Shown here: positions 1 through 12,900 of the stretch, piece by piece
Layout of the letters: each line of letters opens with the position of its first letter
How positions within the stretch are numbered: the stretch's first letter is position 1
DNA from: Callaeas wilsoni
Lineage: Eukaryota > Chordata > Aves > Passeriformes > Callaeidae
DNA: 64,000 nucleotides
Assembly (NCBI GenBank): GCA_013398955.1
Contig: VWPU01006274.1
Coordinates: 171,451-235,450 of the forward strand
Direction: 5' to 3'
The notes under the pieces: model-generated
What the model saw: the letters and a program-made list of their open reading frames with translations, nothing else
The model's database searches: none
What the model was told of the DNA's origin: nothing
Translations under genes and position numbers: made by a program

Positions 1-474
1 GCAAGGACTGTCAAATATAATTCACAAAAACAGGCTGTTCTTCAAAATAAAAATCTATATCATGTACTAGGAGAATGCCCCCACATACACTGCCTGATTT
101 TAAATCATTTGTGGCTTTGGTAATGGTCTAAAAAAGCTGCTCTACTCTCTTTTCTGTTTAGTGCATCCTGTTATTACTGGAACAGCAGAGATAGAGTGGA
201 ACAAAGGCAGAGTACTGCCTGAGAAGAGCAGCTCAAGAAAGGCTATGATTAATGAACAGATAAACATAAACATGGTCACCTGCAGTCATGAGCTCTTTCA
301 GGCAGCAAAACCCATGATACTGTTGCTAAAACAGCCCTGCCTTAAGTAGACAAGCACAGTACTTTAGCTCATCTTAAGCTGAAGGAAGTCATCAAAAGGG
401 AAGTAGGCAAAAACCTGAGTTTCACCGTGCATGCGGCTCTAAAGGTTCCTCAGGGAGGAAAGGCTAAATAAAGC

Positions 475-540
475 TGTCCCGAATTCACAATTTGCGGTCC
501 TCACCAAAACAGAAAAAGTTTTATTACATTACACAGTCAT
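475..540 (-). mobile_element. Possible 3' edge of a minus-oriented LTR
   Basis: Read leftward: AATAAAACTTTTTCTGTTTT, then GGTGAGGACCGCAAATTG and a terminus GAATTCGGGACA at 475. An AATAAA about 50 bases before an ACA end, with a short CG-containing U5-like segment, is the same layout as the LTR at 55.2-56.2 kb. The other end could not be fixed: candidate CA ends followed by AAGC occur near 868 and 1085, but a 4-base match is weak. Confidence 0.25.
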
Positions 541-2738
541 AGCAACTTGAGGCTTCTTCAGCTTCAGCTAGGTGAGAGCAGGGGAGATGGCAGATCACTC
601 CCCAGCCTCTCCTTGCAAAAGGGTAAGGCAGCAGGTCTCATACTACTGAAGAGCAGTAGGCATGAGTGTGGCATTCTTTGACTGGATAAGAGTACCACAG
701 ACAGTAAGGGAAACAACTCTACAGAACAGTTTTAAAAGGACAACAAAAGACAATTTTTCTGGCACCTTCCTAAGAACCTAATAAATAAAAGTGAAAAGGC
801 TGAATGTCTCAGCTTCTATTTACTTGTGGTAACAAATCAGCTCTGCTCTGTTCTTCTTGTAGTCTGTCCAAAGCAATCCAGGACTGCAGTCCTACTCTAA
901 ACACCAGCAGCTCCCTGCTGAGCAGGAGAGATGCTTTAGGAGTGCAGAATCAGCAAAAGGGCTCCCCTGTCATTTCCCTCCACACTGCTCCTCTCTGCTA
1001 TAGCCACACAGGAGAAGGTGCCTCTAGAGAAATGTGGACATTGCCAGTATCAGAACATTTACATTTAACTCTGTGACAGATGCACAAAGCTACTCTATCT
1101 TGGCATAATGACTTTTCTTGACTTTTTTTATACATGAAGGCAGCAGCAACTACTCTGACTTATTCTTTGTGTAAATCCCCAAACCCTGTTTCTTTCTTAC
1201 TTAAATAAATGACCCATTGGTCCAAGAAGAAGCTGCTTTGCTCCAGACACCTTTATTTCCTTGTGGCCCTTTTATCATCCTATGAAAAAGAAGAAGTTGT
1301 GGTAGCTCTGATTTGGTATCAGACTTAGCTCTTCTTGAGCAACATGGTGAGTTGTGAGTTGGCTCCTGGAAGAACTGACCATTTTGCTTCGATTTTCTCC
1401 CAGTCTTGTTTCTGGAGGAAGTGCAATAGAACAATGACATCTGTTTGTCACCAAACTCCAAACTCCATACTCACCTCCTGTGGCTGTGCTATTTTAAACT
1501 CCTACAATATCTTTGTGAAATGGCAAAAAGAGTACTAAAGATCTTCATGTTGCTCAGTTTTTCCACGGTTCAGCAAAACAAAGCTCTTTGTAGCTCATAT
1601 TTGTAACTGATGTGGACATACAGCTTTTAGGGAGAGTTTGGGCAAAGCGTGAACTGTGGTCCAGGGTGGACAGCTCTTCTATGCTGTATGTAGCTATGGA
1701 GAATAAGACAACAGAATCAAGCCTACTGATTGACTAGTTAGGTATTTATTTGTTTTTAACATGCAAAACCAGTATAACAATCATGGAAGCTAGAAAAAAT
1801 GTAGCACTGAAAAAAGTATTCATGCAGAATGAGTATTGTACTTGAACTATCCTCCACAATCATCAGTTAGTCTGTCCCAATATTTATAGTTCATCATTAC
1901 AACTGCCAAAACTGGCAACCACCAAGATTGTTGTCTCAATTAAGGACAGTAAACAGATTGTCCCATTTTTTTAATGAAAAAATCTAAAATGTAATACTTC
2001 ACAGTTTAACATGTTTATTCATTTAAACGAGCTAAAAAATAGTGGTGTGACATCTGCTTGAGAGACACTGGTACCTAACATTTTGGCTGTCTCCCCACTA
2101 ATTTGATTGTGATTAAGGGGGGATAAAAGGATGAGTAGAGGATTCTGTCAATTACATGAATTGATGAATGACAAAAAAATATTTTTTCATTCTTGGAAAT
2201 GTGTAGAAAGAAATACATCTACAAAAATGCACTACCGCAAACTAAGAGGATGATGGGGAAAAGTACTGCAAAATATCTGCCGGCTCTTTCAGGGAAAAAT
2301 ATTGTAAGCATAAGATCACAGATAATCTTTGCCAATTTATTCATCTCATGGCTTCACTTCCCAAAGTGCAGGCATAATCCACTGTAAAATCTTTTAGGAT
2401 GCAGTTCCAACATCACATTTCTGCTGTCTTATTGATGTGCCATATTGTTATTTTCTTAGTCATAAGCACCACTAATTACTATGCTACTGTAAGTAGAACT
2501 TGAAATGTGATCCAGATCTGTAGTATCTTTTTTGTTGGCACTCTAACTTGCCTACTCTGCTTTTCAAGTACAGTCCTCTACAGAGAATCGCCCTGAATGC
2601 ATTTGACCTTCACCAACTGGCTCAGTTGTGCCTTACAGGCACAATCCCTTATCAATCATCACTCTACTGGGAGCTGCTAGCAACATTTTCCTTCTTGAAA
2701 TGGCAGCATTCAAAATTTGGCCTTAAGTCAGCAGACAA

Positions 2739-2773
2739 GCCTCTTCCATGGTAGCAACTTTCATGGAAGAGGC
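2739..2773. repeat. Perfect 12-bp inverted repeat, 11-base loop
   Basis: GCCTCTTCCATG (2739-2750) and CATGGAAGAGGC (2762-2773) flank an 11-base spacer. No function is assigned. Confidence 0.8.
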
Positions 2774-4150
2774 ATGAACAGTTTTGTAGCGCTTTCACTG
2801 TGCTTTCCTTTAGTAGGGTTGTTCAAAACCTATGTTTTCAAACACAACTTTTAGGTCAGCTGCTCTAGAGGACACCTAAGTAAACCGATGAGTTTGCTCA
2901 TGTTGTAGCTACCTGCAGTTGCAGCACAATCTCCCAGTCTATATGTCATCCCTGCTACAGCTGGTCTGATGCATGGAAGGAGCTATTTCTGATTCTGAAT
3001 CACATGATGTCTATATGATATGCAACACTGAACTTTAAAGCATTCTTCAAAAAAATTTTAAATGTATCTCTAGGGTCTGTTAGGGAAATGCTTAACATGC
3101 CTCCTAAGCTTCCAGTAAAATATGTTTATGGACTCTAGGTAGTAGAGCTAGAGCCTTTCCTTGGCAATGTTCACTAGAAGCACTAGTAAAAATACTAGAC
3201 TAGGCTTCTGTCCTGAGATGGTCTACATGCTGGTTCTGCTTTTGTAGGATCAAAGAGAAAAGGAAAACCACCTAGGAAGATTTACTGAGCAAAATCACTG
3301 CTGGAAGACTGTTATGCCTTCCTAGCCAGATTCTTCCAGACAGGACATCTGCTCCCACCCACAGCACAAGGACTCAGTACAGGAATCTCATCCACAACCT
3401 CTGCTAGAAAGAAATTCAGTTTACTCCAGGAGCAGAGGGCAACTACTGATGCCTATCTTTTGCTACAGGTGAATATCTTTGAAAAAACTCATTAAGCCAG
3501 GTTTGCCATGGAAATTATTTGATCAGCAATCCTTCTTTGAAACAAGCATATAAAATTATTAATTTTATAATAAAAATAAGTCTTGTACGACTGAAGTGAT
3601 AGAGCTGCATGGATCAACTGCAGAAAGAGATCTGTTCTATTAGTATTGGGTAGGATGCCAAAGGAAGTTCTCTTGTCTTTTAAATATTCAGGCCGCATTT
3701 AGTTTTAATATGAGTTTAGTAGCTAGAACTGCCTGAAGTAATCCAGATATTCTAAAACTGACATCAGTGCTCACTTTTGAACATTGTGCTGTTTAGATTG
3801 CTTTAATGTCCTTTCAAATGTATATATAATTCAGTGTGTTCAACATTAATAAGAGAACCAAAATAGAAAAAAATCCTTTATTAACAAAATAGACACTGAG
3901 CAACTCATACAAAGATAGATGGTCCAAAATCCAAAAGGCATATTTCAATCTCAGATATAATTAAGGGCAAAATAAGCCACATGTCCCATTAGGAATTATT
4001 GTACAGATAAGAGAAGAAGTGTATTTGCTGCAATTTTACCATGTATTTCTACATACACTGAACAGAAGTCTACCCAGTCTAAGCAAAAAGAATTTTTCCT
4101 GTTACATGAGAATATCCTTCTAGTACCTGAAGGAAGCCTACAAGAAAGAC

Positions 4151-4458
4151 GGGCTTTTTACACGAGCATGTAGTGGCAGCACAAGAGGGAATTGATTCAT
4201 ACTAACAGAGAATAAGTTTGGATTAGACATTAAGAAAAAATTCATTATTCTGAGGGTGGTGAGGCACTGGCACAGGTTGCCCAGGGAAGCTGTTGATGCC
4301 CCATCCCTGGAGGTGTTTGAGGCCAGGTTGGACGGGGCTTTGAGCAATGTGATCTAGTAGAATGTGTCTCTGCCCATGGCAGAGGTTTTGGAACCTGATG
4401 ATCTTTCAGGTCCCTTCTAACACAAATCATTCAACGATTTCATGATTCTATGATTTTT
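4151..4458 (+). mobile_element. CR1 LINE, 3' end fragment
   Basis: 5'-truncated avian CR1 retrotransposon in plus orientation, covering only the 3' terminal region. Diagnostic stretches are GGTGAGGCACTGGCACAGG, TTGCCCAGGGAAGCTG, CATCCCTGGAGGTGTTTGAG and GGCCAGGTTGGACGGGGCTT. It ends in the CR1-type TGATTCTATGATT tail. It does not encode an intact protein, and the two minus-strand open frames that cross it are shadows. It lies about 2 kb past the TRIQK stop. Confidence 0.92.
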
Positions 4459-6424
4459 CATGCAAATGAAAAGACCTAATCTAAACAAAGCCAATAGACA
4501 AACTGCAAACTGTGGGCAATATGGACTCATAAGCCACACACTGGGGAAGCTGATAGAATCACATATATACACACTTCAGATTTGGTCTGATTCATAGTTA
4601 TGGGAAATGGAATATTCCTGTTCTAGAAACTTCACGTTCATAAATTTGACAGCAAGAATTGCTTGCTTTTTAACACAATCAATTGAGAGAGCAAGTTACG
4701 AGATGACCAGCATGAAGGGAGTAACTACACATCTTTCTCAGACCATGCATGACCCAGAGAGCTATATGCTGACATTAAGGAAGCAATCCTTCCTGCGTGT
4801 TACAGAACATGAAAATTGCTAATGCAAAGTAACAGGAGAGGACTGCAGCTTCTGTGACATGTGGTTGGGAGCTGGTGAAGTGAAAGGCATGTCACATCCA
4901 AGGAGACAGCTTGTGATATGCTTTTCCCTCCACTGGAAGTTGGGCCATGTGTCAGATAATGCTTCACCATAAATTCAGCATGTTGCGAGGCATTTGGTCA
5001 TGTCTGCGACTAGTAGCGGACTATAAGTCATACGCATGCATAAATGTTAGGATTTTGTGTCTGTAACAGTCATAATTAGAAAATGAGATATATTTGCATA
5101 TATATATTTCTCTTTCATATATTTTTTGGAAGACTGTTGCACTCTGAATTTCTAGAGGAGTTGTTTTGCATGGCATAAAGTGAATGAAGACTATGACACA
5201 TATGAAGTGGATCCTTAGAGGCTCATAATGTATATGGTCATAGTTACTGTATGTTTTAAAAATTAACTGCATTGATCCAAATTTCTTAAGTGGTGATAAT
5301 GGGACTGTGTCAATTTAAAAGAAATATATTTTCCATTATAATATTTGCTGTGATTTGTACTCCTTTGTCTTCAAAATCACTATTAAAAAATCTTAGGCAT
5401 CTCAGGAACAAGACAGTAAATACCTCCGTTGCAATTAAATCTAACATTCAGCTCTGAAATTGATATCAAAGGCAAAGCCAAGCTAGTCCACTAACTTCAG
5501 AATTATGAAAACTTTTCCAAAAGTCAGTCTGCCTAAACTTCCTTGCCACATTCAGCACCAATGGCTCTACATGTTTCTTGGTATCAAACGGAATTGGAAC
5601 TGAATCTCAGTCAGAGAAAGATTGACCACATTTTTAAGAGGATCAAAACTGAGTCTTTACATCCACAAGCTTAGTTATATGCCAAACTTAAAGCAGAAGA
5701 GGATAAAGCCAGAATTTTAAATCTCTCTGCAGCTGCTCTGACATACTACATTCTTCAAGTGGCTTTTGGCTATTAAAAGGAACAAAAATGCTACCTACAG
5801 TGCCTAATTTGAAAGGTACTTTGCAAGAACTGAAGGACGTAATGGAGCCAAGATACATCAATTATTAGTACACCAGAAAAAAGTGTCTTCTTATTACTTA
5901 CAACCTCTCACGTTAGTCTGATGATTAAAATGATTGTATAGCTGGAAAGGAATGTTTTTATACAACATGGCCCTAATAGGTAGAGCAAGTTGATACCAAA
6001 ACCATCAGGAAGAGCATAATTAAAATACAATTTTGACTTTATATTAATAGGAGACCAATACACTAATTAAAACCAACATCAACTAAACTTTCTATTTACA
6101 CTAGTTCAGACAGCACAGGAGGCAAAGAACTGTGTTTCAGAAGCATATGCGAATGTTAGAGCTTCTGTCATCCAGGTGCCATTTCTAACAGAACACATGT
6201 GTGCTGAACAGTTGGCAAAAGAATGAAAAAGATTACTGCAGATATATGGGCACACAGAATCTGGAATGACAGAAAATTAAGTCCATATAGAAGGTGACAG
6301 ACTGCTTGTAAGAAGATATTTTTTTCCTACAATTTCTTCCATCTTCATGCATGTGTACACATGCACAAGAAAGATTAAAAGGGAGAGAAAGGATGAGGGG
6401 GTTTTGATATATTTTAAACACAAA
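4459..6424. other. Non-coding sequence between a CR1 fragment and the TRIQK 3' end
   Basis: AT-rich DNA with no recognisable gene, RNA or repeat. It may include extended TRIQK 3' UTR if a more distal polyadenylation site is used. Confidence 0.5.
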
Positions 6425-6864
6425 TGAAGAAAAGACATTTTATTTGGTATTTCTGCTTTCTTTTGGGGAAGGAAAAGGAAACTAATTTGGTTATAAGGAA
6501 GCTCTGATTCCTAAATTTGGTGAAGGCAGACACTCCTCCTGTGAAGTCAGCATCAATACCCATGATAATAGTAGCACCTGTCTTTTGACATCAAAGTTCT
6601 CTGCCTGAGAAAAAAATAATGTAAACAATAAACTTCATGTATTGTACTGTTCCTCCTGGCTTTGGTGTTAAACAAATACATTTGGCCAGGCCTAAGTGTT
6701 CTTACTTTGGAGACCTGGAATGTAACTGACATATTGCAAAACTTTCTTATGAATTTGGACTGCAAGAAATGGGATCGTTTACTGTCTTAGAGTGAAGGGA
6801 CTGTGTGTTCCTATGTAGTCTTGTTGAAGCTGAAGAAATCTTGGTGATAGATTGATTGCATCTG
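6425..6864 (-). other. TRIQK: TRIQK 3' UTR, short form (inferred)
   Basis: Non-coding sequence between the TRIQK stop and the first good polyadenylation site downstream. There is no open frame of note. The lower boundary is inferred from an AATAAA at 6444-6439 followed by a CA cleavage candidate and a GT-rich stretch. Longer 3' UTR forms using sites further left (for example near 3880) cannot be excluded from sequence alone. Confidence 0.4.
6439..6444 (-). terminator. Candidate TRIQK polyadenylation signal AATAAA
   Basis: Minus-strand AATAAA about 420 bases past the stop codon. It is followed within 12-20 bases by TTCA (possible cleavage point) and then TTTGTGTTT, a GT-rich downstream element. 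The spacing is textbook, but such hexamers are common in AT-rich DNA and other sites exist further downstream. Confidence 0.4.
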
Positions 6865-6978
6865 CTAGTTTTCATCTGGATCCAGATCAAGGTCAACTTC
6901 ATTGGAAACATTAAGATAAAAAAAAGCATAGAAAGCCAACAAAAATACCAGTATAGCTGCAAGGACAAGGGCAACTTC
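6865..6978 (-). CDS. TRIQK: TRIQK coding exon 3 (membrane segment and acidic C-terminus, residues 50-86, stop)
   Basis: Last coding exon. A near-ideal acceptor (long pyrimidine tract, then TTTCTACAG) is followed by 37 codons and a TAG at 6867-6865. Residues 51-71 (VALVLAAILVFLLAFYAFFY then L) form one hydrophobic membrane helix, and the AFYAFFYL stretch is a hallmark of TRIQK. The tail that follows is acidic (NEVDLDLDPDEN). An N-V-S sequon at 72-74 touches the membrane edge, so it is probably not glycosylated. The three exons together give 86 residues, the usual family length as I recall it. A longer open frame on the same strand (6747-7028) is a shadow: it runs through the intron boundary in a different phase. 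With human-like gene order, RUNX1T1 would be a neighbour outside this window; that is expectation, not seen here. Confidence 0.93.
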   Translation of the reverse strand, partial: EVALVLAAILVFLLAFYAFFYLNVSNEVDLDLDPDEN

Positions 6979-9900
6979 CTGTAGAAATAAAAGAAAACAA
7001 AAAAAAAAACAGTTAGAAATAACACCATATTTTCAGATTAATCAGGAATAAATATTATTTCCCTTCTACAACGCACATCAAAATAACATCAGATATACAT
7101 AATTGCATAAAGCATTGACGCTTTAATGATTTCTCTATTGTGGTTACCATTTCAAATGTTGTAGAACCCACTCACTTAATAAAGATTTTGGTGAGTCTGA
7201 TATACCATCAGAAAGAGGATATTTAGCTTAAAAACTTCTTAGTCTTACCTAGAATTAGGAGCTTTATATCTTTTTATTATCCTATTCCTTCCTTTTTAAA
7301 GGAAAAGACAGAATTCACAAACCACAGTTTTGAACACAAATTTAAGTTATGAATTTACACTGTGAATTTTGATGTTTTCTAGCAATATGTTACTGCTTTT
7401 TGCCAACAAATTTGTAATTTTTTAATGAAGCAAACACAGTATGGTGGAAGTCAATGAAAATTGCTACCTCTACCTCCCAACCTCCTGGCATGCAGTACAA
7501 TATGGAACTAGAAACTCATTCAGAATTGGATGAAACTTTTCTTTCTTCCACTCTGCAATAAGGCAAAAAGCACAACAATTTGCACTTGCACTTGCCTCTC
7601 TTCCCATAAAATATTGCAACTTGCTGCATCTTCCTTAATTAACATAAAAGAGGCTTCCAAAGTATACATGATTTATAGCAGCTTTCAGAAGCAGAAAAAT
7701 GTCTTTATACTACACATTATACTCATTATGTGACTGCCTATCATCTTAAGGCTGGACTCTGTAAAAATATAATAAATTATAGTACAATCATCTTCTTTAT
7801 ATTTCTTTTATTTCGTATATTTATTTCCTATATTTATTTCTTTCAAAGACACAGTATTTCACATTTTTAAGTTTTTATTTTTCTGTAAGGCACAGCCTTG
7901 ACTATAGCGTTGACTCTCATCTTGCTAGACAATGAAAGATGAAATTTAAATTTGAGAAAAATCCTTATGTCCCTTCAGCTCACAGAAAGTGCGACTCTAC
8001 AGCTAACAACATCTACTGCTTCACTCCTGATCACCATGATGAATTTTTAAAATTGTGCACTCAAGATGCTCCAAAGGTTAGTTTGTACCTCTAAACCCCA
8101 CTCTCCCTCCAAGGAAAGAAGCAAAGCTTCCCCTCCAATTCTCAGCTTCATGTTAAGCTATAAAACAATTACATCAGAACAATCCCAACGTACATTTAAA
8201 ACAAGAGAAGAAAAAAAGTTCAGTGATTTTACAACAACTGATATGAATTGGTACAGAAGATGTCACATCAAACCTACTCTGTCAGCGGGACTGAAAGGAG
8301 ATGCCTACACTGAACCAAGACAACAAGACACCCTTTACTGTCCAAGGACAGAATCTGTCCGTCTTTGGTGTAAGATTCATTGTGTCCTCTAAGAGAGGCC
8401 AGGTGAATTCTTCCCAAAAATGACCATTTCTCCCTAGAGGGGAGTGCTAGAAGACTAGAAAGGAGTGGAGATGGTACCTCTGGTGTGCACTGTGGGATTA
8501 ATCCTACCCAGCACTTCTAGGCTGCTGATGGCTTTGTGACCAGCATTGTATGCACTGACATGAAGGAGTTAAAACTGTGCATTTCATTTTTTAAAGTCTA
8601 GCCCATAATCTGGCATTCTTCTATTGAACAGCATTTAATTTGCATTTACATGAATGCATTATATAGTTTATCAGAATGTTGGATCAATAATTCAACATAT
8701 GCCATCTAATAAATTTTGAAATACTAGTGCCTAGTTGGCGTATGTTCTGTAGGAGCATATTCTTTATTCTATAGAAACCTTTGCTTTATATTTTATATGG
8801 ATGATTGAGATGTACTTTAAATTTGTTTTACCACATTAAAATTGCTCCTGCAAATTTGCTGAGGCTGTTGGCTACAGATTTCAACTACATTTTCCTCTTA
8901 CAATTGTACCATCCTCTGAACTTCATCCTCCTGATTTCATGATTCGATTTTAAAAAAAAGTACATCTAATTCACTAATATATTAAAGGAAAGTGATTTTT
9001 GCTTTGTTGCAGTTGCAACACGTCAGTATCTCATAAAAGGGCATGGCAGCATCAGACAGGTTTCATTTATTTCCTTGTATCCACAGCTGTGCTCCCAGAC
9101 CCATCTGGCCACACAGCTACTAATCTTAAGAGGATGTAATAAACAAGTGACATACAACTGCAGGCTCCATCTGCTCAGGAGAGTGGACAACAAAACCGTA
9201 CAATGCAGCACCGTTCACACTTGACACAGAGAGCAAATTCATTCCAGTATTAAAAAGTTTTTCCCTTGTTTGGATGCCACACTTCCCACGCTTTCTGCTT
9301 TACAATAGGTTTACCTTTCCCCTCCCTTCTCCCCAGTCTCCCTTATGAAATGCTGTGGTAGCAGCAGCACACTTTTCAGGAACCTTTGCCTTAAAGACTT
9401 GTTTCAAAGAAAGTGGAATTGGGAAAATTTGTGTTTTATTCTCAGGCTGCTCAGTAAGTGCTTGACAGAAGCAGTTCTTTAATTCCTCTGCCTAAGTTTC
9501 ACAAGGAGTAACACTGTGATAACAACACTATTTTCCTTGCACAGTCATTAGGAACTGGGTGGGTGGATCAGTATTTATTATCCCTGGGAATGAAAAGTCT
9601 TACTGAAACACCAGGTTTGAGAATTATGCAAGAACCTTAATTTTGAGTTACTGAAAAAGGCAGAGTAACAAAAATCTAAAATAAATGGCCTAACAAAGGA
9701 CATCTGGCTCTCAGCTAGGGATATGCAGTCTCTTAAGAATTGCATCCAGTTTATGAACTTTTATAAACATAAATTTTGCAAGGTAAATAGCAAATGAGAT
9801 GCTACACCACTATACTGTATTTGCAGCAACAGATATATATTGTCATTTTAATTTGTTTTATACTTTTCAGGCTTTGCTATTTGTAATTTAAGTCATGCAT

Positions 9901-12900
9901 AGAAATGAAATGTTAAAATACTCCCCGCTTGGCATATATAGCTCCCTTTCTCTTGCACTTTATGGATCATCCCCATCATCCTCTGCAAAATCCATTTACT
10001 CAAAGGATTTCACCATGAATAATTAAAGCATAGACAGAAAGTCCTATAGAAATAAACTTAAAATGATCAGAGGGTTTTTTTCTCCCTTTTTTTTTTAATA
10101 TCATGGTACAGAACACTAGGAAACAACACTCCTGCTCCCAAATCCCAAAGTACAGTCAAAGAAGCCTTTAAAAAGGAACAGAATTTTCTGTTTTACTCTC
10201 TTACATGTAGAATAACATATGTAGAACCCTACTGATTTCAGTTTGGTTAAGTTTTCCAGAAACTTTTCATAAAGGAAACGCATACCATTACAGCATAATG
10301 TAGATTTAATTCTCCTATCATTTTTTGTCAGTTTTATGTCTCTCATGCCAAAATACTTGGATTATGTCCTCAAATTCACCCTGATGGAGCAAGTGGCAGA
10401 GCTGGGATCTAAACAAGATTAATCAGGAGATGGGGTGAGGAAAAAATGTTAGCTCTGATAACACAAATCTGGACACTCTGTATGACAGCATCATATCCTA
10501 CACATATAGAGAAATACCATACTTCCAGGAAATGTCAGGGGGGTTTTACATGGTTTTTTAATTGTCTTTCAAAAGAATCACACCTTTTTAAACTGAAACC
10601 TGCTTAAAACTAAGTGAAAGAGTACCACAAATTGCTCTCTCTGAAATGCTAACTCTCCCTAGCTCTTTCTGAAGAGACACGAAAAGAAAATCATGCTGAC
10701 CAAGGATATCTGTAAAAATAAATACATAGGAACCAACAATCTTTTTATCTCATATAGTTTTTAACTGAAGACTTTAGGTGGATATTCACTGTGACTATTT
10801 TTTTTAGTTTCAGCAAAATCATATTTAAAAATGAATGTTTACTTCTGTAATGCAGGACATTCTACAGCTAACAGAAGGCAACAAAAGTAATTTATGAACT
10901 TTTATCCACACTTTTTAGGTTCTAATTTTTTTACTGTGAAAAATTCAGGTGGAAGAAAGATCACCATTGTCTCGAATAATGAGAACAAGGTACTATTAGA
11001 GAGTCATCAAAAACACCTGGCTATATGCCTACAAAGCAACAGGATTCATTTTAAGACACCTAAATGCAAAATAAGATATACAGGTATCGAAGATGCAGAC
11101 AGTACTTATAAAGTGGAGTACTCTGACTTGAAAAACTGTGACTCCAAGAAGATCTTTGGATTTCACGAGTAACTACTCCCTCAGTGTGATTTATGGATGT
11201 ACAAAGGTGGAGGGATTTCCAGCAAGGAGATGACCGGTATTTATTTTACCATAGAGAAGAATGCGAGTTAGTTTTGTTACAGCATATAATTATATACACC
11301 TGTATTTAAGTAAATCATTTCACAGTGTGGGGTCCTTTTATCCTGTTTACAAGAAACTTTCACGGCCCAGCTGCAGTTAGGTAAGCTCAGCCTTGAACTC
11401 AGATGCCATTTTCTAGGAGCAAGAATGATTGAGCATTCTTCAGGAAAATATGGACTTCCATAGCTGTGAGTCCTTAATCATCTGATCTCTCTCAAAAAAG
11501 TACATTTTTATTTAGCAGTTGGAAAGAATACTTCAGCTTGGGCTTGTGTAAAAAGAAGGACCTGGCCGCCAGCCTTGGAGTCAGCAAACTCAGCTCTCCT
11601 AGCTGCTCCTCTCCTTCAGGGCCCTAGGAAAACTCAGATTACTTCCATGGTCAGTGCTATATTCTGAACCTCTGAAGTTTCAAGTTATTAAAAGTAATAG
11701 CGCCCTATGTTTAACTGCTCAGACTTTTTTATAAAGCATCAAAAGTTTTCTGATGTTGACATTTTCCTACAATTTACTTATTTAATTTCTGGGATTTGAG
11801 GTTTTGCTGTTGTTGATTATTCTTTGAAGTACTACAGACTGGTCCTAAGTAGAGACATAAGAAGGCTTGAGAAAGATGGGCTACTGCTCCCAGCTGGTAC
11901 AGAAAGTCCTCCTAAGATTTTGCTTGGTGCATCTTCTTCACATCTCAAACCACCATAATTACAATAGTTACGTGTTCAGATCAGGCAAAGGTCTGGTTTT
12001 GTTCTTCTTTTTGTACATGTTGTTTCCCCTCCCTTTCATTTCAAGATCAGGGATCAAAGCCTGACCACTGGGATAACTGGGAATATCACACTTTATTCAT
12101 TGGTGGCACATTAAGCTGCTCTGCATTTTGTGAGACACATAAATTGGTTTGAAGACCCAGTATTTTGGCCATTACAAAGTGCTTGGACTTTGCAAAAAGT
12201 ATTTGGATGAAATTTTATGATCTGTAATATATAGAAGTGCAGATCAAATGATCTAATAGTCTCTTGTGGCCTTAACTTCTGCAAAGCTATGAAACTGTAT
12301 CTTGGCAAATGTAGTTCACTAACTTAGCAGATTATGAACAGCATGAAATCGGAGAATATCCTTTGCCAAAATACACTAGGAATGTCTTGTTATCTATTCA
12401 TATCTAACTTGTTCCAGATGAGATAAACTCGCCATAGTGAGGTAGCTAACTACACAACAGATTAAGCAGATATGCAAAAGAATGACAGACTGTAAGCTCT
12501 CACTTTGTTTAGGAATGAATCGTTTTTTCCTTAGCTGAATCGATGTACTCTGTTGCTAATAATTCTCTATGGAGTGATATTCTACAGTCAGTTATGCCTT
12601 TGCAAGTACTTTTGAAATACTACTGTTAAGATTTGTGCCTACCTTTCAAGAAGATAGAAAACTTCATCACTTGTCCCATGGACCACTGATTTGTTCTTGC
12701 AGCCTGTGAAAAAAATCTCTTCCCAAGAACTCCCATCACTTTCTGCTATCTGGGGGCCAAGCTTCCACACTTCTCAAACCATTTTCTGCTTGTCACCCTC
12801 CTGCTGGCACACCTTCCTCATCCACTGAGAGCAGAGCTAGCACCAGTGGTGGGAAGGCCTTACTGCTCTACTTGGTAAGGATGAGCAGCTGGGCTTGCAC

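Larger units (their letters stand above)
1..4150. other. Non-coding sequence downstream of TRIQK
   Basis: AT-rich sequence beyond the TRIQK 3' end. The short open frames on both strands carry no recognisable domain. The only structures seen are a possible LTR edge at 475-526 and a 12-bp inverted repeat at 2739-2773. Confidence 0.6.

Noticed and set aside
6747..7028. 93-codon minus-strand open frame over the TRIQK terminal exon
   Set aside because: It is in another phase and reads through the intron acceptor. The in-phase TRIQK frame ends at 6865.
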